A DNA stretch of 64,000 nt, taken from the NCBI GenBank assembly GCA_963930645.1, contig OZ005662.1:75535841-75599840 (forward strand). Reading direction: 5' to 3'. Source of the DNA: Salticus scenicus (lineage: Eukaryota; Arthropoda; Arachnida; Araneae; Salticidae). This document shows positions 43,969 to 56,178 of this stretch, in pieces. Positions within the stretch are counted from its first letter, which is position 1; each line of letters opens with the position of its first letter. A program made the position numbers and the translations under genes. Below the pieces are notes generated by a model. It did not search any database and had not been told where the DNA came from. It worked only from the letters and a program-made list of their open reading frames with translations.

Positions 43969-46302
43969 TCATGATATTTTGCCTTCTAAAAGTTTAATAT
44001 GTAATTCATTGCATGCAATTGGATTTTTACTCATAAATTCCTGCCATTTGGATGTTTTAATAATTTCCAATGCATTCTTTTTATCAGTAAAAAAATTTAT
44101 AGAAGCTTTAGTGAGCTTTTGCTCACTATGGAGAAGAGATAAAGCTAAAACTTCACAAAAGTTGTCCACAGTAATATTTTCCAATATGTTCTCCAGACAT
44201 GCACTTTTAAGTTCAGTAACTTGATATTTATCACCGACTGTATACAAATCTAGTGCATTTTTTGAAGTCAAATGTTCTGTATTTCCTGTATAGAGATATT
44301 TGATAAAGTCAGATACGATGGAAGGATCGATATCTTCTATCTGAATGACACCAGAAGCCTTCTCTTTTGTGTCATGTGTCACCATGGCTAGGAATACAGG
44401 AGATCTAGCAGCAAGAATGCACCTGTGACATTGGAATTCTGTATCTTTTGCCTTCACAATTATATCACTGATATTACCTTCAAGAAGAAATTCTAAATCT
44501 TTTTGAAGTTTTCTCAAACCTATGGGGAAAAAATTAGATTTTAATTTCCAATGTAAAATCATAATAAATTTAAACGTAACATAAAAAAAAAAGCATGTAT
44601 TGAAGCAAGTTTGAGACAATCATTGTAAACGAACATTCCTCTTCTGACCATTATTATTTTCAACAAGCAAATACATTGTAAAGTGCTGTCAGAAAAAAAT
44701 CATGTTGATAAGGGGGCATCCATTAATTACGTAAGGTGGTTTTGACGATTTTTTGACTCCCCTCCCCCCTGGTGAGATTTCATGAAATTTGACTCCCCCC
44801 TCCTTCCCTAATCTCGCGTGAGATTTTTCAAAATTTGTACTTTTATTGCAAATTACTCGGCTTGTACGCCACAACGTTCGTCGAGTTGCGTGAAATGAAA
44901 GGCTACTGTGCTGCCTCGCGTCATTCGGATAGCCACGATAAACATTATTGTGTCAGATTTTGCTATATATAAGTCAAGAAACATGTTTTACTTCAATTTA
45001 ACTCAATTTTCTTGCAATTTTACACTGTTTTTTTTTTTTTGCAAGAAAAAAATTACGTGATGTTTGCCAAGAGATGTTTGCCCCCCCCCTCTCCCTCATG
45101 TGAGATTGGATGAGATTCGGCTCGACCCCCCCCCCCCCTGAACATCTCACATAATTAATGGACGACCCCTAACAATGTGGTTCAAAGGGAATATATAGCT
45201 GTATAAAACACTTAATACTCAAATACCTCAAAATTAGCAATGAATCCATAACAGATTATCAGTTAAAACAAATTGAATAAGCTTAATGCAAATTTTTTCA
45301 ACATAAAACTGATACTTAATCTGCTACAATTAACTATGTAAAAAAGATAAAAATAAAACAATCATATCGTTTTTTACATGCACTGTCATAATTAATTGAT
45401 GCAAATATCATTTAATACTGATAATAAATGACTGTGTCTTCAAAAAAAAAAAAAAAAGTACCGTATATTTCCGTTTATAAGCCGAGAATTTTTGGAAATT
45501 TTTCGGAAGCTGAATTACGGGGGTTGACTTATATACAGATCCACATTTCTAGCAAAAAACGTACATTAGAAACAATGATTGAATACATATATTTTAAGCT
45601 TAAAAACTATATATAAAGTAAAATAGTGATATTAAACCTTATTTTTAAATAATTATCAAATATAAAACTCTTAAATTAGCAATTTTAAATTTATTTCACG
45701 AAACGTTCGATGTAATTACAGGTGTTTATCTTTCTTTTTGACCTGCCGGTAACTGAAGTCATCACAGAGTGTATGAACGGAGTAAATTCTCTGTATGATT
45801 CAGAAATAGTATATAATAATATATAATATAATAATAAAAAATAAACCATTAAGTTTTTATATAGAACAAAATTTTACTTACTGATATTGCTAGTTTTCAG
45901 CGATAAAGTTTTATTTGAATCATCTGCACTCAAATTTTCAATAACGAAGAATAAATCAAGATCTCCTTCAGGCACCCAAGAATTAACCTCACTATAGTTC
46001 ATAAGGAAAGAACCACCCCTTCCTCCACAAGTTAATATGCCACATTTACCAAATTCACTATTTTTAAAGGTAATGCCAAATCGCACTTGGAAGTCACTCA
46101 GTTTTTTGGTCACTTGATAAATTCCAATTTCTATCTTCTTCCCTATACAAAGGAACAAATGCCATGATCGCTTGAAAAGGGAGAATTGTGGACTCTGCAG
46201 ACTGCTACCAACCGGTGGGAAACTCCAAAATTTTGCTATCTTCCACACAGCTCTATTTTCATGGCAAGAAACTTCACCGGTAAACTCAAGTTTATTTTCC
46301 AT
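43969..46302 (-). CDS. MATH-BTB (TD/POZ, speckle-type POZ-like) protein, two exons
   Basis: Exon 1 runs 46302 to 45882 and exon 2 from 44519 to a stop at 43969-43971, giving 323 residues. The donor (ATCA|GTAAGT) and acceptor (TTTTTTCCCCATAG) make a phase-1 intron and rebuild a serine. Residues 1-140 hold the MATH (TRAF-like) domain: VWKIAKFWSFPP, then SPQFSLF...WHLFLCIG, then the glycine-rich turn CGGRGGSFLMNYSEV. Residues 141-323 hold the BTB: LRKLQKDLEFLLEGNISDII, the CHRCILAARSPVF core with its His, FIKYLYTG, and a BACK-like helical tail. MATH binds substrates and BTB binds Cullin-3 in ubiquitin ligases; this role is known for relatives and inferred here. The ATG at 46300-46302 gives MENKLEFTGEV and a slightly short N-terminus; another exon upstream is possible. 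The 1.36-kb intron contains two transposon pieces. An AATAAA-like signal lies downstream near 43575. Confidence 0.85.
44711..45170. mobile_element. TIR element (AGGGGgCATCCATTAATTA) in the MATH-BTB intron
   Basis: Left AGGGGGCATCCATTAATTAC and right, reverse-complemented, AGGGGTCGTCCATTAATTAT are the ends. C-rich stretches (CTCCCCTCCCCCC; a C run at 45126-45138) lie near both ends. The centre is less A+T-rich. No coding sequence. Confidence 0.75.
45460..45830 (+). mobile_element. Truncated copy of the ACCGTATATTTCC element (empty-site copy)
   Basis: It begins ACCGTATATTTCCGTTTATA and follows 24995 onward with the nested insertions absent. Similarity ends near 45825, in the MATH-BTB intron. 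It gives the unoccupied reference for two insertions in the 25-27 kb copy. Confidence 0.85.
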
Positions 46303-46616
46303 TCATAAAAGTGATTCTTAAATTCCTTATAATAGATCTTGTTCCCTAGAAGAGATAGTAGAGAAACATTACAACTCTGCTAAACACATTTTATGTAAAA
46401 TTTAGAAAGAATAACTAATAGTGTATGTTTATTAATGAAAATGATGATTTCAGTGATGAATTAACTCTCAGGATTCACTGTCAATGATTTATATCATAAG
46501 TAAACATTAAAAATCTGTGGTCGGAAGAATTTTTATAACTGACTGTTTTTCAGAATAGCACCAGTCTAAAAATTACAAAGATCTTTTTTTTTAAATTGCT
46601 ATAATGCAGAAATATG

Positions 46617-46653
<37 letters not shown>

Positions 46654-46955
46654 AAAATAAATATTTTAATATCTTAATATTTTCCAATCATGCATTAAAT
46701 ACAATTTTGAATTTTACAGCGATTTAAATTATGCTTAATTTATGAATGGTTGAAACAAAATAAAAATCCATATTCATCGTCACACAATTCATTAGAAAAA
46801 TGGAAATTGAGCCAAACTTTTTAAGTCTCATTGTGCGACTTTTCACCAGTTTCCTCATTAAAAAATAAATAAATAAATAAATAAATAAAATGAAATAATC
46901 ACGACATTGATTGCATGTCCAATTACACCCACAATCTGCACATCCAACATATACA
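46303..46955. other. Upstream region of the MATH-BTB gene
   Basis: No gene is seen. A long A run (46620-46649) and an (AAAT)n run (46861-46888) are present. No promoter motif stands out. Confidence 0.45.
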
Positions 46956-48593
46956 GTAAGGGACAAAAAAAAAAAGTTGCACTGCAGAAAAATTGACTTA
47001 GCACGTATTTAACATTTTTAATATCAATTTTCAGAAACGGCAGGAATTTCATTGATTATAGTAGCGAAAATTAGTTGTGATCTTTATTTAGTGAAAAAGA
47101 GAAACAATCGCTTGTTTGAATAATTTCAGCATGTAATTTGAATGATTAAAAGTAAATTTTATTGGCAAAATGATCCTGTAATGTAGATAGACTTTCGTAT
47201 GCGTATTTTTGCAATCACGCATCAAAAAAGCAATTTTATTATTATTATTATTTATTTTTTTTTTTTGCAAAATAATCTCATATTTCGGTATTCACTTTTT
47301 AAAAACATACAAAATTTAACAATTAGCGGAAAAATAATAGTCTATATTAGCAATATGTTGCTATTACATAATTTAAAAAAAATAGCAGTAAAATGATTGA
47401 TTCCATATTTTGGCAAATTTATTGCGTACATCGGATATCATATTTGTAAAAAACCACAGATTTCATTGATTAACATAGACATTAGGATAACAATTAGGAT
47501 TAAAGTAACCTTATTAAGCAACGGTGAAATGATTGCGTATTTCAACAATTAGCCACAAAACATCGTGGATTTCGGAAATCACCTTTGAAAAGATTTCCAA
47601 TTTTATCAATTAACGCCGAAATAATATCGTATTTTAGCAATTAGTTGTGTTTAAGCATTGTTGTTGATAGTTAAATGAACTTTTTCTTCATTGACGCTGG
47701 TTGAATGAAACTCTGCTATTCATAAACATCACAAAAACATTTATTTTAATAAGTTGTTGAGTCGAAAAGAGATTGACAGCAGTTGGTTTACTGTGCTTAC
47801 ATATAGTCACACACAATCCAAAATGGCACATATTCTATTCTAATAATAAAATTCTAATAGTAATCTCGTTCACAGAGTATTTCAGTCTTAAATGCGTGCA
47901 ACAACAAAAACAAATTATTTTTAACCATGGAGGAAACAATCATAAATTTTTGACAGCTAATAGTAAAATGATCCCGTATTTCCGAATTAGGCTGCAAAAT
48001 TATTGCTTATTTCCAGTTACAGCTTTGAAAAAAGCACAAATTTCATAGATTAGCGGCGAAATAACTGAGTATTTGGAGATTGAACTTTATAAAGAAAACG
48101 AATTTCATCGATTAGGCGCTATAATTAATACAAGGTTTCAGCATTTGACCACAAAAATATTGTAAATTTCAGGAACAGCTATAGGGAAAAAAAAAAAAAA
48201 ATTCAAATTTCATTGGTTAGCAGCGAAATAATAGTGGTATTTGGGAATTAAATGTAAATTTTGGCTATAAATGATGACACCACAGTTAGCAGTGAAAATA
48301 ATTCCGTATTTTCAAAATCAGCTGCAAAATTATTGCGTATTTCAGCATTCAGCTTCAAGAAAAAAGCACAAATTACATCTATTAGCGACAAAATAATTGG
48401 ATATTTGAAAATTTAACTCCAAAAGCCGCAGAAATTTCATTCATTAGTGACAAAAAAAATTATGCATTTCGACAATCGATCGTAAAATTATCGCGAATTT
48501 TGGAAATCAGTCGTGAAAAAAGACAGGAATTTTATGAATAACTGGCGAAATTATAGCATATTTTAACAATTAGTTCTGACAATAAATATAGTT
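46956..48593. repeat. Degenerate periodic array (TTAGCrgCgAAATAATnGCGTATTTC)
   Basis: Variants of AAATTTCATnGATTAGC, GCGAAATAAT, GCGTATTTC and CAATTAGCTG alternate for 1.6 kb with irregular spacing of tens of bases and much divergence. The left end, CAGTAAGGGACAAAAAAAAA beside TA, looks like a mariner terminus. The same phrase family fills 54340-55560. No frame stays open. It seems an old, decayed array or the body of one old element family. Confidence 0.6.
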
Positions 48594-48649
48594 ATTTCAG
48601 AAAATTTTGGAGTTGAAGGCTGATATTTTATACCAACTATGTGAAAAAT

Positions 48650-48720
48650 ACCAGAGCCGGGAATCGAACCCGGGCCTTCCGCTTTACGTGCGGATGCTCA
48701 AACCATTGAGCTACCCTGGC
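48650..48720 (-). tRNA. tRNA-like sequence, minus copy (GTA at anticodon position)
   Basis: Folds as a complete cloverleaf: acceptor GCCAGGG/CTCTGGT, D stem GCTC/GAGC, anticodon stem TCCGC/GCGGA, T stem CCGGG/CCCGG with TTCGATT. Boxes A (TAGCTCAATGG) and B (GGTTCGATTCC) are intact. The anticodon loop ACGTAAA puts GTA (Tyr) at 34-36, but position 33 is C, not the near-universal T, and there is no Tyr-type intron. Probably a tRNA-derived pseudogene or SINE head. Confidence 0.55.
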
Positions 48721-48766
48721 TGATTACCAGCTAGGCATTTCTCACACAATATCCGTTGGCAAATCA

Positions 48767-48837
48767 GCCAGGGTAGCTCAATGGTTGGAGCATCCGCACG
48801 TAAAGCGGAAGGCCCGGGTTCGATTCCCGGCTCTGGT
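48767..48837 (+). tRNA. tRNA-like sequence, plus copy (GTA at anticodon position)
   Basis: Identical in structure to the minus copy, differing by one base in the D loop (GGTTG versus GGTTT). All stems pair, including a G-T at the end of the acceptor, followed by A as discriminator. The same C33 anomaly argues against decoding. The two copies could transcribe toward the outside from convergent internal promoters. Confidence 0.55.
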
Positions 48838-48944
48838 ATTTTTCACATAGTTGGTATAAAATATCAGCCTTCCACTCCAAATTTTTCTGAAATGATATTT
48901 CATGGTTGATGAATAAATTTCTAAATTAAATATAGTTAATTTCA

Positions 48945-49055
48945 CATTTATTTCGCACATGCTTTTTTTTTTTTTTGAAGTTCCGAAAAAACTAGGTGCA
49001 TTTTTTTTTTTTTTTTTTTAATAATAACGTATAAATCTTCCCCCCCCCCCCCCCC

Positions 49056-49086
<31 letters not shown>

Positions 49087-49848
49087 TATCTATCTGATCG
49101 AGTAAATATCGAGAGAGATGGGAAAAAATGTTTACAGAATCTACATATTTAAAGCCTGCAATAACTTAAAAATATTTGTAGATTACAATTTAAAAATTTT
49201 TAAATAAAACTATCTAAAAAATAAATATTTAGAAATTATTTAAATAAAAATTCTTGAGTTGCAAATTAGAAATATTTTATAACAAATAATTTACTACTTG
49301 CTAATTATATTATTTAAATTATACTTTTATGAATTTCAACTCACTTGGTCAAGTAAATTTTGAGCTACACCTAAAAAACTAATACCAATAGGAGATCCGA
49401 TTTAAGATTGAAAAATGAATTTAACATTAAAAAACAAAAAAGTACCAATAAGTATAAATGCTAAGCTTATTGACTGAATTACTTCAAATTTAGTATCTGA
49501 TTGTAAAATTTTCTCTAAAATCTAGAAGTCAAAATTGTGTATTCGTTGGAAACAAATTTTAACATTGTTGCATGTTTACATGTGTAAATAGCTGCTAAGC
49601 TTACATTTGTAATAAATAATTAAATTAAATTAGAGATGAATTCAAGAAGGATAGTACTTTTTGTGTTTCTCTGTTAATTAGGTGATGAGATAGATGGGTA
49701 TTCTTTTTTTTTATTTGTATTTATTTCATTTTGCTTGTTTATTTTGTGGACTGTAACCATTTAGGGAGTGGGAAAGAAAATTTCCTTTCGTCTATCAATA
49801 TGCCTTTTACTCACAAAAAAGTGCCTTTTTTTATAAATCCGCCCTGCC

Positions 49849-49881
<33 letters not shown>

Positions 49882-50003
49882 TGAACGCTATGCATAATAC
49901 CAAAGAGATTATGTACATTTTTGATTTAGTAATTCACTTTATTACACTCTACAAAGTACTGTGTAAAAATCTACACAAAACTTTCTTTTTAAACAAAATG
50001 TAA
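48945..50003. other. A+T-rich segment with homopolymer blocks, no gene
   Basis: Contains T runs (48964-48976, 49002-49019), a C run passing directly into a long A run (49040-49084) and another A run (49856-49879). Short frames here are homopolymer artefacts. Confidence 0.5.
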
Positions 50004-51515
50004 CAGGGTTGGCCAATTTTTGCCGAAGTGGAAAAAACCATAGCAAAAACCGCGGAAAAACCCGCCCTGGCAAAAACAGTTTTTGCCAGTGGCAAAAATT
50101 ACCAGTATTTCAAACAGGGTTTTAAGGATTTTAATTACACGATTTTAATGTTTAAATCATAATTTTAACAAATTAAAAACAGAGATTTAATTACAATCTT
50201 GATCAGCTGATTCTTATGTAAATCATTATAATAATGCATTCTAAAATTTCTTTAAAATGAAATTTTTAACATCAACAATTAACATATTTTTTTCATTTTT
50301 AAAAATATTTAAATTACCTATCTAAAAAATATTCTTCAATAATTATAATTAATTACTAGAATATTTGTGTTTTTCAATGTATTAGATATTTTTGTTTACA
50401 GTGGGGAAAAGTCAATTATTGACTCAGCTGTTCTAAAATTTGCCAGTCAGTCGCTGATCATGCATTTTTTGGAATAGAAATGTAAATTTCAAGTAAACTA
50501 TCTCTCTCTGAATATGTCTTACTTAAGATTTTTTTACTTCAATAAAATAAAAATATAATTTTGTAGTTTTATTTTTATGGTTATGTTCAGGGACTGACAA
50601 AGTTTCAATATCTTAGGAGTCAGAAATAGCGAATTATTTCTATGACAATACTCACAGCAAAACTTAATAATATTTCATAATTGTATAATTAATGCAGGTT
50701 ATTCACATATTATTTTACATTGAATAAATGAACTATTCAGTTGAAAATGTGAACTAAGGAAATTTTTAAGAAAATAACTGTTTTTTATTTATAAAGATAA
50801 AAACAAACTATTGGGGGGAAAAAAAATCCACAGAAATAAATAGTATTTTTACTTTTAATATAATCATCAAGTATATTGAGAGTGTTTAAGTTTTGGCTTA
50901 AAAATAATATTTGTCCATTAATTTTTCAGGACAGAATCCCTTTAAAGAAAATCCATTTGATAAATATCATACTATTTAAACTTTCTCATAAAAATTTAAA
51001 CTTGTAAATTCGAACATAGTTTGCTAGTTTGCTTTAGATAGTGTTTATGATGCTTGAATCTTGTTTAACACAAAGTTTAACACATCTTTCAAAAAACAGA
51101 AATAATTGTTAAATTTTTCAGAAAACATTAAACTCATACTATTCATTCAATACATCAGCAATGTCATCTTTTATACCAAGACAAGAAGGTGGGAGGAAAA
51201 ACAAAAATATACATAACTGGTCACCAATGGATATTTATAGTCACCCTGGCACCCGGAATTTGTCGGACACTGGTTATATATTATTAATTAATTATAACTA
51301 CTTTTTAAATTAAAAAATCTTCAAAAAAATTTTTCATTGAGGTGCCAAAGTGTAAAAGGTGAAAATTGAAAGTGATTGTGTTGTTCTAATTTTATTTTTC
51401 CACTTTTCCTAATTTTTTCCATTTTTGACAATTTTTTCCATTTTTGCCTGGTTTTTTCCACTTTTTGCCGCTGTCCTGGCAAAAATGCATTTTTGCCGGC
51501 AAAAACCCAACCCTG
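50004..51515. mobile_element. hAT element with perfect 8-bp target duplication
   Basis: The ends are CAGGGTTGGCCAATTTTTGC and GCAAAAACCCAACCCTG. AAATGTAA is directly repeated on both sides (49996-50003 and 51516-51523). The interior (1.5 kb) is A+T-rich with GGCAAAAA/TTTTTCCACTTTT phrases near the ends and no transposase frame. A non-autonomous hAT copy; the perfect duplication suggests it is not very old. Confidence 0.9.
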
Positions 51516-51624
51516 AAATGTAATAAACATATACTTCATATTCTATTATGATTTATTACATGAAATAAACAAATTATATTTTAAATATATGAAATAAAAC
51601 TATTTAATTGTTAGATCTAAGCAA

Positions 51625-53168
51625 TCTATATATATAAAAATGAATTGCTGTTCGTTAGTCTCACTAAAACTCGAGAACGGCTGAACGGATTTATCTTATC
51701 TTAGTCTTGAAATGTTCGTGGAGGTCTAGGGAAGGTTTAAAAGGCGAGAAAAAATCGAATAATTTCCGGGAAAACCCTAAAAACAGCCCTTTTCTATTTC
51801 CCATACAAACGTTTTCTAGAGTCAATTTGAACTTTATTGCTATTCAATAAAGTTTAGGTGTGTTCCAAACGGCTGATGGCTGAGCTACAAAAATTTGCAT
51901 GTTGATTCGTAATGACCTCCCCTGATGCACCTCGAAGCCGGATTTTCGAATTTTGTTTTAGTTTTCTTTTAATTAATTAAAATGTTAAAATAAAAACCTT
52001 CTAATAACTGATAAATTGGCCATTTAATTTTAATCCTTAATTTAATTGTTGCCAAAAAAATTATTCTTTTTTGGACAGAAAAAAAAAACGTGTACAGTAA
52101 AAATTACATTTATTTAAAATATTTAATTTTATTCCTTAATTTAATTGTTGCCAAAAAAATTATCATTATTTTTTCGACGGAAAAAAAAAAAAAAAAAAAA
52201 AAAAAAAACGTGAACAATAAAAATTACATGTATTTAAAATGAGGAAAGTAAATTAAAAAAATTAGAAATATCAGTCGTATCGTTACAAATAAGATACCAA
52301 ATGAAAGATGCAATTTTTGTGAATCCAACGGATTAAACAGCTTATCGATCGGACAATTAGATTTTTTAAAATTAACTAATGTATGCATTTTATAAATTTT
52401 CTTTCACAAACACAAACGTGTAGTATACAGCCTGTACAACACTAGACCAAATTGAAGTTCAAATTTCATCAATATTTAAATAAATAAATTAAAATAAAAA
52501 TATGCTTAATGGGAAATATATATAACCATTAAAAGTTTAGTTGTCTAAAATATGTCAGAAATAGCGCTCATAGCATATTGTTACAAGGTATTAAGTCTTA
52601 TTTTTACAAGGGATAAAATCTAAAAGGGTGACAAAAATTCAAAAGTCGCCAAAGAGAGCTATATTAAGGCGGTACTATGATCATGCTTACAAACCGTGAA
52701 TACTAATAACCACAAAAAATTAATTGTCTCATGCAACAGACGTAGCCGGTCATAGCATATTATAATATTTAGCGTGAAATTGTTATCATTTTTATGGTTG
52801 ATCGGGGATAAACAAAATAAACATAGGAAATAACGTAAAAGCAAATATTATGTGCACCACGTATAGTGTTGTTCATATGTAACTGGGATTCAAATATAAA
52901 GGGGATACTTCATTTTTTTTTTTCGATACTATCTATTTCGAAACTGTTATCTAATAAGGACTTAATGCAAGCCTATTGGTAAACCATTGTCTCAGGTAAT
53001 AGGGACAAGCGCCCGAGTTTTAGCGGATGACCAAATCGCTACCGAAGGCAGCAGGGATCCGAAGCAAGCTTTTGAGCAATTTTAGTATTTTATTTTATTT
53101 TTATAAAGGTATATAGAAAAGAGTTTCCTTTAAATTTAGTGACCAGCGAAGCGGGCAAAGCCTGCTAG
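51625..53168 (+). mobile_element. Non-autonomous Helitron
   Basis: It starts TCTATATATATAAAAATGAA and ends GCGGGC-AAA-GCCTGC followed by TAG, i.e. a hairpin just before the terminal CTAG. The insertion lies between A and T, and there is no target duplication. The subterminal 5' phrase CACTAAAACTCGAGAACGGC and 3' GACCAGCGAAGCGGGCAAAG are typical of arthropod Helitrons. No Rep/helicase frame is present. Long poly-A (52183-52208) interrupts the body. Confidence 0.9.
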
Positions 53169-53422
53169 TTTTTTAATAAAAATATGTATTCTACATTGGG
53201 TTAATTCCACCTTTATATGAAATTACTGCTTTAATACACAATAGCATAGTATTATACAGTTTTTTTTTTTTATGTAAATCTCAGAAATTTCACTGTGACA
53301 ATTATCATAAATATTTTTTCTAGTTCTTGCAGAGTTATAGGCTGCGAATTTCAAATCTTCTTCCCTCTCCCTGCACTTTTTTACACACTCAATATTTTTG
53401 AGCGAAATGACAACAGAACTGT
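53169..53422. other. Spacer, no gene
   Basis: A+T-rich sequence between the Helitron and repeat X; nothing recognisable. Confidence 0.4.
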
Positions 53423-53527
53423 TTCTAGGTCTAATAAAGAAGAAATTTTACAATATCCTTTGTGAAATTTAACTTAAAGTGAAAAATGATATGATTACTT
53501 ACAGAATTATAGGTGCTCATGGGAATG
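53423..53527 (+). repeat. Repeat X copy 1, left part
   Basis: Homologous to the start of 58552-59309 (TTCTAGGTCTAATAAAG to GCTCATGGGAATG). It continues at 56184 after the inserted element. Confidence 0.85.
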
Positions 53528-54339
53528 TAGTGTTGACTCTAGGCCGATTTAGCAGGGCGCAGCGCCCCGCGGCCCTTTACTAACGCATTTTTGCGCCCCG
53601 CGGCCCTTACTAACTTATTTCTAGCGCCCGGCGGCCGTTACTATCTCATTTTTAGCGCCCGGCGGCCCTTATTTGTATTTTTCATAGGGTTGCCAACTGC
53701 TCCGATTTCTGCGGAGTTTCTCCGAAAAAATTTTAAAACTCCGCGAGTTATTTTTTATGCTCTGCTAATTCAGTCTTGACCACCTAGCTAAATATATTTT
53801 ATTAAATACATAAAACTGAATAGCGACAGACACTGAAAAAAAAATAATATATACTATTCTTTTTTCTATCTTTCTTTTTTTTTTCTTTGCCTTGCACACA
53901 TCCAGACAAAAATCGTCATCCAATCCTTATCAACTTTCGATTTCGCATTTCCAACAGTTGCCGCATAAAACATTATTCTCTGAATTTTATTTTTTATCTA
54001 TGAAAGCGCTTCAACGCCTCTTGAAAATAATAACAAAATAAAAAAACTAACTTTTACAATCTAGCTGAAGAACCACACGCTTCATCGTACAATTCTCATA
54101 AATAAATAGTAAAGAAAAGAAAAGAAAGAAACATTCATGCATTGCGTAATCGAAATATTGCTGACTCAGAACGGGAAGAAATATTTGTTTACATTAGCTA
54201 TGAGTGTGTTTAATTAAAACCACAAGCTGGAAGGGGGGAAGAAAGAAACCAAATGCTATGATTATGCGGTATTTTAATTTTCATTTAAACATGAGAAATT
54301 TTCATATCTGAAAATGGGACTTTCACAACAATCGTCGGA

Positions 54340-55560
54340 TTTAAAATGGATTCGTCACAAAAATAGCACAAAAAAATTGCGTATTTTATAAATCAGCCGC
54401 AAAAAATGACATTTCAGTAATCAAAAAAAAAAAAAAAAAAAAAAAGCTGATTTATGACTAAATAATTACACATTTTTAGAAAAATAACATCTATTTTAGC
54501 AATTAGTTTACGATTACCTAATTTTAAAAGTTAGCTGTAAAATAATTCCGTATTTCTATAAAAAGCCACAAAATTATACGCATAATGCAAATCATGTTTG
54601 AAAAAAGCAAGAAATTCATCGATTAGCATCAAAAGCCTTTTTCAGCGATTAATTGCGATTAAACATAAATTTTGTTAATTAGCGGCGAAATGATTGCGTG
54701 TTTCCGTTAGCGGCTACAAATGTATCGCGATTTACTGAAATCAACTGGGAAAAAAAAACTTTATTGACTAGCAGCCAAATGATAGCATATAAAAAGTAAA
54801 TTTTTTATTATTTGTGGGTAAGCGATCCCGTATTTGCAAAATCTACTTCAAAATTATTCCCGATTTCCGAGATTCCGCTTTGGGAAAAAAAAAAAAAAAA
54901 AAAAAAAAAAAATGCAAATTTCATTGATTAGTGGCAAAATAGTTGAGTATTTAAGATTCAGTTTTCAGAAGAACGAATTTTTCATACATTAGTAGCTAAA
55001 TAATAGCGTGTTTCGGCAATCGGCCGCATAATAATCGCGTATTTCAGAAATCCGCTTTGAAAAAAATGCGCAATTTTTTACCTATTAGGAGAAAAAAATA
55101 ATTTAGTTCCGAGTAAACGTAATTTTTGACAATTAGCTGTGAAATAATCCGGTATTTTTTAATTCATCTATAAATTTTCACATATTTCTGGATTAGGTTT
55201 TGAAAAAAGTGCGTATTTCATCGATTAACAGCAAAGTTTGGTATCTGGGGGATGTAGTTTTAAAAGGGGCTCAAATTTCATGGATTATCAGCCAGATAAT
55301 TGTATATTTCGTTAATAATTAATCCCATTTTCGATATAATTAACCTCAAAAACATCGCGAATTTTAGGAATCAGCTTTGAAAGAAGAGTGAATTTTATTA
55401 ATTAGTTTCAAAATTACAGTATATTATTAGCAATTATTTAATATTAAACGTACGTTTTGTAAATTTGCAGTGAAATATTACGAATTTCGGAAATTGGTCG
55501 TAAAAATATCGCGAATTTTGTCAAATACGGGAAAAATAGCATATTTATTTAATTAACGGT
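54340..55560. repeat. Degenerate periodic array inside the 53.5-56.2 kb element
   Basis: The same phrase family as 46956-48593 (CATCGATTAG, GCGAAATGATTGCGTG, AATAATCGCGTATTTCAGAA), again with irregular spacing and A-run insertions. Confidence 0.55.
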
Positions 55561-55569
55561 AAAAACGTA

Positions 55570-56045
55570 ATTCTACCTCCCCCCCCCTCCTTTACGAGAG
55601 AAACTCGATTTTTGAAGTATATTTAGCAATAATCTTAAAAAGAAAGAAAAAAAAAAAAAAAAATGAAAAAAAAAAAAAAAATCACATTACCTAAAAAAAT
55701 TTTTTAGTAACTACTTACCAGATTTTTTTATTTATTTATTTATTTTATTTTTTTTATTTTTTTTTTTTTTGGGGGGGGGGGGTTTACATTTTGTAAGTGA
55801 TATATTTCATTCAAAAATGTAAAAAATTTTCAAAATTGCTTCTCATAAAAATCTGATTTTGTCTTGCTACATTCTGATTATAATATTATCTGTACAAGCT
55901 TTTTTTTTACATCTGATTTTTCTTTTCCTTTAAAATTTCATTATTTTGTTTATTTATTTATACCTTGGATACATTTCTGCTATAAAAAAAAATTAGTAAG
56001 TTTTTTTTTTTTTTTTTTTTTTTTTTTGGGGGGGGGGGGGTTGTA
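55570..56045. repeat. Homopolymer-rich block with T-to-G junctions
   Basis: Contains A runs (55647-55681), a T run passing into a G run (about 55747-55782), and a second T-to-G block (56000-56040). Confidence 0.8.
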
Positions 56046-56178
56046 TGTGATATATTATGAAGATGTTATAGAGCCCTTTTTGAATTATTGAGAACATTAT
56101 AGTGCCCTTTTTGAGAACATTAAAGTGCCCTTTTATCGAGTTCCCCCCAGCGGCCCTTTTGTTCTAGAGTCAACACTA

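Larger units (their letters stand above)
48600..48927. mobile_element. Palindromic tRNA-derived foldback element
   Basis: Two arms of about 130 bp (about 48594-48725 and 48763-48894) are near-perfect inverted copies; each contains a full tRNA-like sequence plus about 50 bp of shared flank (GGTATTTTTCACATAGTTGG). Outside, AAATATAGTTATTTCA (48584-48599) and AAATATAGTTAATTTCA (48928-48944) look like a target duplication of about 16 bp, as left by LINE-driven SINE insertion. The loop is about 37 nt. Confidence 0.75.
53528..56178. mobile_element. TIR element (TAGTGTTGACTCTAG ends) with 5-bp target duplication
   Basis: The ends TAGTGTTGACTCTAG and CTAGAGTCAACACTA are perfect inverted repeats of 15 bp. 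The flanks are GAATG (53523-53527 and 56179-56183), and the intact copy at 58552-59309 has a single GAATG, which proves the insertion. Subterminal G+C-rich phrases (GCGCCCyGCGGCCCTT) recur four times at the left end; AGTGCCCTTTT repeats at the right. The interior is non-coding and holds a degenerate periodic array. A 5-bp duplication excludes typical hAT; superfamily unresolved. Confidence 0.8.

Noticed and set aside
43969..44619. BTB frame starting at the ATG at 44617-44619 as a single-exon gene
   Set aside because: Residues before the acceptor at 44520-44521 are intron-like and not conserved; the acceptor, phase and upstream MATH exon fit a spliced gene better.
48650..48837. Functional tRNA-Tyr pair
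   Set aside because: Position 33 is C, the Tyr-type intron is missing, and the copies lie in a mobile palindrome; kept as tRNA-like.
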